From positions 5,766,001-5,830,000 of the forward strand of contig JAQFVV010012395.1 of the NCBI GenBank assembly GCA_028023455.1: 64,000 nucleotides of DNA, given 5' to 3'. The position numbers and the translations under genes were made by a program. This DNA comes from Epiperipatus broadwayi (Eukaryota; Onychophora; Udeonychophora; Euonychophora; Peripatidae). The notes beneath the pieces are model-generated. The model searched no databases and was not told the DNA's origin. It worked only from the letters and a program-made list of their open reading frames with translations. Shown piece by piece: positions 58,195-64,000 of this stretch (within the stretch, counting starts at the first letter, position 1; every line of letters starts with the position of its first letter).

Positions 58195-61020
58195 TTTATA
58201 TTGGACTTTTTCCATCATCTAATATGTGTGTTAAATGTCTTCTGAAAAATTTAACTATTCCAAATACATTCAACTGTCAGTAATAGTACATCAAACAGGT
58301 TAGTATATGCACAACAGTTCAAGACATATTGTTCTCCCCTCTTCTTCAGATGTTTCTGGCCTGATCAGTGACAGTACTAGCATGGCCTGGACTCTTGAGT
58401 ATTGAATTTTAAAGTAACGCTCTAACCTACTGAATCATCCTGTTAATTTCATATATTTATCTATGAGATTTCTCATGATTTCTCCACTTTATCCTAAAAG
58501 GAAAAATTGATTATTGATTTCCATATGTTATGTATAGACACACTAAGTTGATTTATGAGATTGTTTGCCTTGTCATGTGAGCAGCTTTTTTAAAAAATTT
58601 TCTTTGTACCTTTTCTTCTCTATCCAATATTTTTGTATTTACCCAATTGAACATATGTTCATTGGTACATACATGGTATGCTTCCTTAGACATCTGTTTT
58701 TTTTCTTCTACTTATCAGTTTGTGTTCTTGCAAACTCTTTTCAATGGGACGACTGGTCTCACAAATATATGTTCTTCCTCATCCACATGATATTTCAAAA
58801 ATGCAGTTTTTTCTTTTCACAATTCATCTTTAGACTTTATAGATGTTAAGAATTTCTCATAGTGTGGTATGGCTCTGGAAAACTGTTCTGATGTTATACT
58901 GATTGCAGATTTTCCTTCATTTCACTTCTATTTTTGGTATATATGAGTACGCAACAATACCAATAATTGTTTTTTTATGGTTCTTTTTTTGTCTATTTAA
59001 GACTTTCTTAACAACAGCTAAATAGATAATCATTTTTCATAAAGGTATGTTCTATATAGATCTTTTCTTTTTTCAAATCACTGGTTTCTGAACAAACTTC
59101 TTTTGCTCTGTTTTATAGTGATAGTATAACTCCACGTTGTGTGTTTCTTGTGAGAATGAATGTATAGGCTAAGTATTTTTCCTGTATGTGTGGGTTTTTG
59201 GTAAATTATAGTTTTAATTTTGCAATAAGGTAGTCTTGTCACAAGAACATATAAAAATGCCAATTTTTGTTCTTGTTCTGATTCTATTGTGAATTTAATC
59301 GAGGGGGATATGTTGTTGATATGTTTCCAGAGAGTTTGTAGTAATGCTTCACCATGTGGCCATATAACAAATGTATCATCTACATAGCAAAGCCAATTAG
59401 GTGGATATTATGGCTATGGCTTCAAGTTCTTGCATGTAAAAATTGCTAATCAGAGGTCACAATAGTGAGCTCATAGCCATTCCTTGATTTTGTTGTAAGA
59501 ATTCTGTTATATTGAAAGTAGATTTTTATGCACGATGTTAATGGATTTCATTATGATACCAATAGGAAGAGTTGTTTTGGTTTGTAAGCTATTATCACTA
59601 TTTAATATTTTCCTTACAATAGACAATGTTACTTCACATGGTACATTTGTGCATAAATTTTCCACTTCAAAGCTTACCAATAAATCAGTTCTTTAAATTT
59701 TCATATTCTTAAGTAATTCTATGAAGTATCAAGAATCCCTGACAAAGGACTGGGTCTTGCATGCCAAAGGACTTAGAGAAGAAATCTTGACAAATTTTGG
59801 CAAGATGAATTTTAACCGTACATTTTAATGGAATATGATCTTTATGGATTTTAAGTAGACCATAAAGATGAAGATTTTTGCTGAAATATGATGTTGTTTT
59901 ACTTATTTTGAATCTTTCTCAATAATACTTATAACTGCTTCTGCACTCGGTATCTGATTTTCTGCCACTTTTCTGTATTGGCCTGCTGTGAGAAGTTTAT
60001 GTATTTTGTTGCCATAATCAGTTGTATTCATTACAACTGTTGCATTGCCTTTGTTATCAGGTAGAATAATTATAAATTTATCTACTTTGAGAGATTTAAT
60101 TGCTTTTCTCTCACCATAGAATATGTTTGATGTCAATTTTTGTTGCTTATCAAGTATTCTTTTTATTCTCCAGAATACTTCTGCTGCTTTTTCTAAAGGC
60201 GATTTTTTGAGGGAGTTCCTTGGTGGCTGCTTTATATCTAATAAAGGGATTTAATCCTTTTTCAAAAATAGAAATTTCAGTATCTGTTAGATGTATAGAA
60301 CTGATATTTTTAACTGGTGAATCTGGTACAATACTTGGTACAGTATGATTTTTGACATGCCCATGTAGGTTAGCAAGTTTCTTGTTTGGCATTCTTTTAT
60401 TTTTCCTTGTAAATGTAGAATATGATTTTCTTACTGCTTGAGAAACTCTTGTGAAATTTGCATCAGTAAGTTTATTTTTTAGAAAACATTGTATATTATT
60501 AAGGGAATGCAAGATTTGATACTTAGAAAACTTTTGAATATTTATTGTTTTCTATTAACAGAACTTCATTTGCTTTCTGAGTAATATTTCTCAGCTCTCT
60601 GGGAATGAATTGGAGGTTTTAGTTGCAAACCTTTAGGAATTATTCCTTCAGATTTACATTTACATAAGAAAGTTAAATGATTTTCTCTTTTGGCCAGCTT
60701 TAGATATAATTTTTGTACAGTATTGGATCCATACCGACTATTTAGTGTTTTAGTTGTATTTATATATTGGATTATTTCCATAATCTAATATGAGTATTGA
60801 ATGTCTTTAGAAAATTTAACATTATTTAAATATTCCAAATACATTCAACTGTTAGTTAATAGCACCCATGTTAGTATATGCAATGTTTTGAGAAGTATTA
60901 TTCTCCCCTCTTCTTTATGTGTTGAAGGTCTATCCAGTGACAATACCAGCATGGGAGTTAAACCTGGACCCTTAGACTCTTGAATATTGAATTTTAAAGT
61001 AACACTCTAATCAACTGAAC
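58195..61020 (-). mobile_element. Penelope-like element A with two terminal repeats
   Basis: The element reads leftward. The upstream terminal repeat is at about 60745-61020, the coding body at 58450-60740 and the downstream terminal repeat at about 58195-58448. The two terminal repeats are in the same orientation, as in PLEs, and each has the tRNA-like module, a CTGAAGA-type hairpin (degraded in both) and a final GACATTTAACAC/GACATTCAATAC segment. The part at 61030-61200 is the C-terminal tail of another copy upstream, giving the partial tandem arrangement usual for PLEs. All coding frames are broken. Confidence 0.85.
58450..60740 (-). pseudogene. PLE A: reverse transcriptase and GIY-YIG nuclease, broken
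   Basis: In protein order: N-terminal region (60566-60781: NSRYGSNTVQKLYLKLAKRE; 60150-60512: NKKLANLHGHVKNHT); the start of the reverse transcriptase with LPDNKGNATVVMNTTDYGNK (59903-60136); SFEVENLCTNVPCEVT near 59620-59660; GMAMSS followed by a stop near 59450; YVDDTFVIWPHGEALL with both catalytic aspartates (YVDD at 59375-59386); KIKTIIYQKPTHTG (59078-59263). The linker with SRAIPHYEKFLTSIKSK and a much degraded GIY-YIG region follow at 58690-58900. PLE proteins copy RNA at exposed DNA ends and cut with the nuclease. Frame breaks and stops make this copy inactive. Confidence 0.82.
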
Positions 61021-61029
61021 CATCCTTCT

Positions 61030-61200
61030 AAATGCAACAGCCAGTAGAAATTTCATATACTTATCTTTGAGGTTCCTCCTGATTTCTTTACTTTGTCCTA
61101 AGAGCAAAATTAATTAGTGGTTTCCATACATTATATATAATCACCCTAGATTGATTTAAGAGATTGTTTGCCATTGTCATGTGTCTAAGGTAGCAGACTA
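61030..61200 (-). pseudogene. C-terminal tail of a further PLE copy
   Basis: The minus strand shows the tail sequence seen at 51412-51630 (compare the AATTAATTTTGCTCTTAGGA-type stretch near 61100). It lies just upstream of element A and ends at the inversion point near 61200. Confidence 0.6.
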
Positions 61201-61394
61201 TGTATGTATCAATGAACATTTTCTTCAATTGGGAAAAAACAAAAAAGTTGGATAGAGAAGGTACAAAGACAAAAATTAAAGAAGCTGCTCACATGACCAT
61301 GACAAACAATCCCACAAGTCAATCTAGTAGGCCTATACATAATATATGGAAACCATTAATCAACTTTGCTCTTAGAAAAAAATGGAGAAATTAG
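61200..61394 (+). pseudogene. C-terminal tail of a PLE copy, plus strand
   Basis: The 64-codon frame reads NIFFNWEKTKKLDREGTKTK, IKEAAHMTMTNN and NIWKPLINFALRKKWRN. It is the mirror partner of 61030-61200 and directly precedes the terminal repeat of element B. Confidence 0.7.
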
Positions 61395-61749
61395 GAGCAA
61401 CCTCATAAATAAATATATGAAATTTGTAATGACTGCCTTTAGCAGGATGATCAATTGGTTAGAGTGTCACCTTAAAATTCAATACTCAAGAATCTAAGGG
61501 GTCCAAGTTCGATTCCATGCTAGTATTGTCACTGGTTAGCCCATCAACACATAAAGGGGAGGATAATACCTCTTGAAACGTTGTGCACATAATAACCTGT
61601 GTGCTATTATTAACAGTTGAATGTATTTGGAATATTTAAATAATGTTAATTTTTTCTAAAAACATTGAATACTCATATTAGATGATGGAAATAGTTCAAT
61701 ATATAAATACAACTAAAACACTATCTATCAAAAACCTTCAGGAATACAC

Positions 61750-64000
61750 TAAGTAGCCAGTATGGACTTGATACTGTACAAAAAATATGCCTAAAGCTGG
61801 ACAAGGTAGAAAATCATTTAACTTTCTTATGTAAATGTAAATCTGAAGGGACAATTCCTAAAGGTTTGCAACTAAAACCTCCAATTCATTTCCAGAGTGA
61901 GAACATTACTCGGAGAGCAAGGGAGTTCTGTTAAAAGAAAAAATAAATGTGCAAAAGTTTTCTAAGTATCAAACCTTGCATTATATTAATAATGTACAAT
62001 GCATTCTAGAAAATAAACTTACGGATGAAAATTTCACAAGAATTTCTCAAGATAAGAAAATCATATTCTACATTACATGGAAAAATAAAAAAATGCCAAA
62101 TAAGAAACTTGCTAACCTACATGGGCATATCAAAAATCATACTGTACCAAGCAACCAAGCAGTGTTTCAGCTTCATCTGTTAAAAATCTCAGTTCCAAAC
62201 ATCTAACAGATACTGAAATTTCTGTTCTTGAAAAAGGATTAAACTTTACCTATAAACCATCCAATATCCCTTCATTAGATATAAAGCAGCTACAAGGAAG
62301 TCACTCAAAAACTGTCTTTAGAAAAAGCAGCAGAATTATGCTGTAGAATAAAAAGAATTCTTGACAAGCACCAAAAATTTACATCAAACATATTCTATGA
62401 TGAGAGAATTAAATCTCTCAAAATGTATTCTCCCTGCTAACAAAGGTAATGCAACAGTTGTAATGAATACAACTAATTATGACAACAAAATACATAAACT
62501 CCTTACAGCAGGCCAATACAAAAAAGTGGCAAAAAATCTGATACTGAGTACATAAACAAAGTTACAAGCGTTACTCAGAAAGCATCACCGGTGCTTTAGT
62601 GATTCAAAATAAGTAAAATAACATCATATTTCATCAAAAATCTTCATCTTTATGGTCCACCTAAAATCCATAAAGACTCATGTTCCATTAAAATGTACTG
62701 TTAAAATTCATCTTGCCAAAATTTGTCAAGATTTCTTCTCAGAGTTCTAAGTCATTTTGCATGAAAGACCCAGTTTTTTATCAGGCATTGTAGACATTTT
62801 GTAGAATTATTCAAGAAAATAAAAATTGAAAGAATTGACTTATTGGTAAGCTTTAATGTGGAAAATTTATTCACAAATGTACTATGTGAAGAAACATTGT
62901 TTACTATAATGAAAAAATTAAATGATGATAACAGCTTATAAACCAGAACAACTCTTTCCATTGGTAGCATAATGAAACTATTAACATTCTGCATAAAAAT
63001 AATCTTCTTTCAGTATAATACAGAATTCTTCCAACAAAATCAAGGAATGGCTATGAGCTCACCAGTGTCACCCTTGATTAGCAATTTTTACATGGAAGAA
63101 TTTGAAACCACAGTCATAATATCCATCTAAAGCTTTGCTTTGCTATATAGATCAGTGTTCTTCAACCCTTGGTCCGCGGCCCGGCACCGGGCCGTGGAAC
63201 TTTTCTGCTGGTCCGCATGCTTGACAGGCAGTAAAAAGTTTGTAATAATAAATAATAAGAGTTTAAACTTTTAATTAATATAGCAAATTTTTATTTATTT
63301 TTTCATTTCATTTTTACCCAATTAAAAAAAAAAGGAAACAGAATGAAAACAAAATCTAATCAATCATTCATAAATTAATTTGTTTTTCTAGTTATCACAG
63401 ATGTTTATGGGGGGGGGGGTAGAATTAAATTTTTTATTACTTTTCTAACTGCGAAATCTTATCCTTATTTTTGCTGGTCCGCGCGGAACCTTATCCTTAT
63501 TTTTACCGGTCCACAGGTGTGAAAAGGTTGAAGACCACTGATATAGATGATACATTTGTTATATGGTCACATGGTGAAGCACTACTACACATCAACAACA
63601 TATTTCTTTCAATTAAATTCACAATGGAATCAGAACTAGAACAAAAATTGGCATTCTTAAATATTCTTGTAACAAGACTCCTTCATGGCAAAATCAAAAC
63701 TATAGTTTACCAAAAATCTATACATACAGGAAAATACTTAGCCTATATATTCAATCACACCAGGGAACACAAAATGTGGCATTATACTATCACTATGGAA
63801 CACAGCAAAAGAAGTTTGTTTAGAAACCAGTGATTTGAAAAAAGATCTATATAGAACAAACTCTTATGAAAAATGGTTATCCATCATGTGTTATTAAGAA
63901 AACCTTAAATAGACAAAAGAACCATCAAAAGAAAAAACAATTATTAGTACTATGGTGTACCAACACATACCAAAAATAGAATTAAGAAAAATCTGCAATC
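61750..64000 (+). pseudogene. PLE B: reverse transcriptase, broken and MITE-interrupted
   Basis: Protein order on plus: VENHLTFLCKCKSEGTIPKG (about 61800); KKLANLHGHIKNHT (61949-62206); LPANKGNATVVMNTTNYDNK (62361-62555); SFNVENLFTNV (about 62850); QNQGMAMSSPVSPLISNFYM (about 63045), a motif destroyed by a stop in copy A; then LCYI, the MITE, and DDTFVIWSHGEALL with IKTIVYQKSIHTGKYLAYIF (63541-63833). Several stops and frameshifts occur. Together A and B preserve all expected motifs, but neither is intact. Confidence 0.8.
63145..63548. mobile_element. hAT-type MITE with 8-bp target duplication
   Basis: A 388-bp insertion (63153-63540) has terminal inverted repeats CAGTGTTCTTCAACC and, at the right, the complement of CAGTGGTCTTCAACC, one mismatch in 15. 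ATATAGAT occurs on both sides (63145-63152 and 63541-63548), the 8-bp duplication and CAGTG ends expected of hAT elements. The left part is G+C-rich (TCCGCGGCCCGGCACCGGGC), the middle A+T-rich. No transposase is encoded, so a relative elsewhere would have mobilised it. Confidence 0.92.

Larger units (their letters stand above)
61435..64000 (+). mobile_element. Penelope-like element B, running off the window
   Basis: The terminal repeat is at about 61435-61705 (tRNA-like AGGATGATCAATTGGTTAGA, CCAAGTTCGATTCC; hairpin end CCTCTTGAAACGTTGTGC). The coding body starts near 61740 and continues beyond 64000. It is head to head with element A and interrupted by a hAT-type MITE at 63153-63540. The CTGAAGA half of the hairpin has become ATAAAGG in this repeat. 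Confidence 0.85.

Overview
The window is strongly A+T-rich metazoan nuclear DNA with large introns, many simple repeats and a dense load of old transposable elements. Invertebrate origin is likely; the lineage cannot be fixed from sequence alone. The only host gene I can support is on the minus strand: three spliced exons (24850-25098, 8523-8638, 4938-5090) that join in frame and encode the two zinc fingers, hinge and first ligand-binding helices of an HNF4-type (NR2A) nuclear receptor. Its remaining ligand-binding exons must lie below position 1, and its 5' exons above 25098 were not recognised.

Region by region. 0.9-2.6 kb holds a 5'-truncated RTE-clade LINE; smaller RTE pieces lie at 4.4, 8.1 and 40.1 kb. 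6.1-7.1 kb, 10.1-10.5 kb and 22.3-22.6 kb hold inverted or foldback repeats. 12.1-12.7, 30.6-31.8, 51.1-52.1 and 58.2-64.0 kb hold Penelope-like elements (PLEs), nearly always as head-to-head inverted pairs. 13.4-13.9, 15.05-16.9 and 48.0-48.5 kb hold a multimeric, retrozyme-like repeat, with small pieces elsewhere. 18.3 and 22.9-24 kb hold decayed LINE reverse transcriptase. 36.1-36.8 kb is a tandem tRNA-derived SINE array. 38.8-40.0 kb holds two decayed DDE transposases. 52.5-56.1 kb is a long inverted repeat around about 2 kb of unknown sequence. A hAT-type MITE at 63.15-63.54 kb interrupts the second PLE exactly at its YxDD catalytic box.

The main discovery candidate is a set of hammerhead-ribozyme-like motifs in three unrelated repeat families. 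The best is in the roughly 455-bp repeat at 15-17 kb. It has core CTGAnGA, a short stem II, GAAA, the palindrome ACTAGT as a possible dimeric stem III, a GTC cleavage triplet and a two-part stem I. The copy at 48.1 kb keeps the same fold through paired base changes. Three copies lie head to tail at 455-457 bp, and the whole multimer is flanked by one 12-bp target duplication, as expected for self-cleaving circular RNA copied back into DNA. A second family at 46.1 kb and the PLE terminal repeats carry their own versions; the PLE repeats also contain a tRNA-Leu-like module.

Stretches not listed are A+T-rich DNA in which I recognise nothing.
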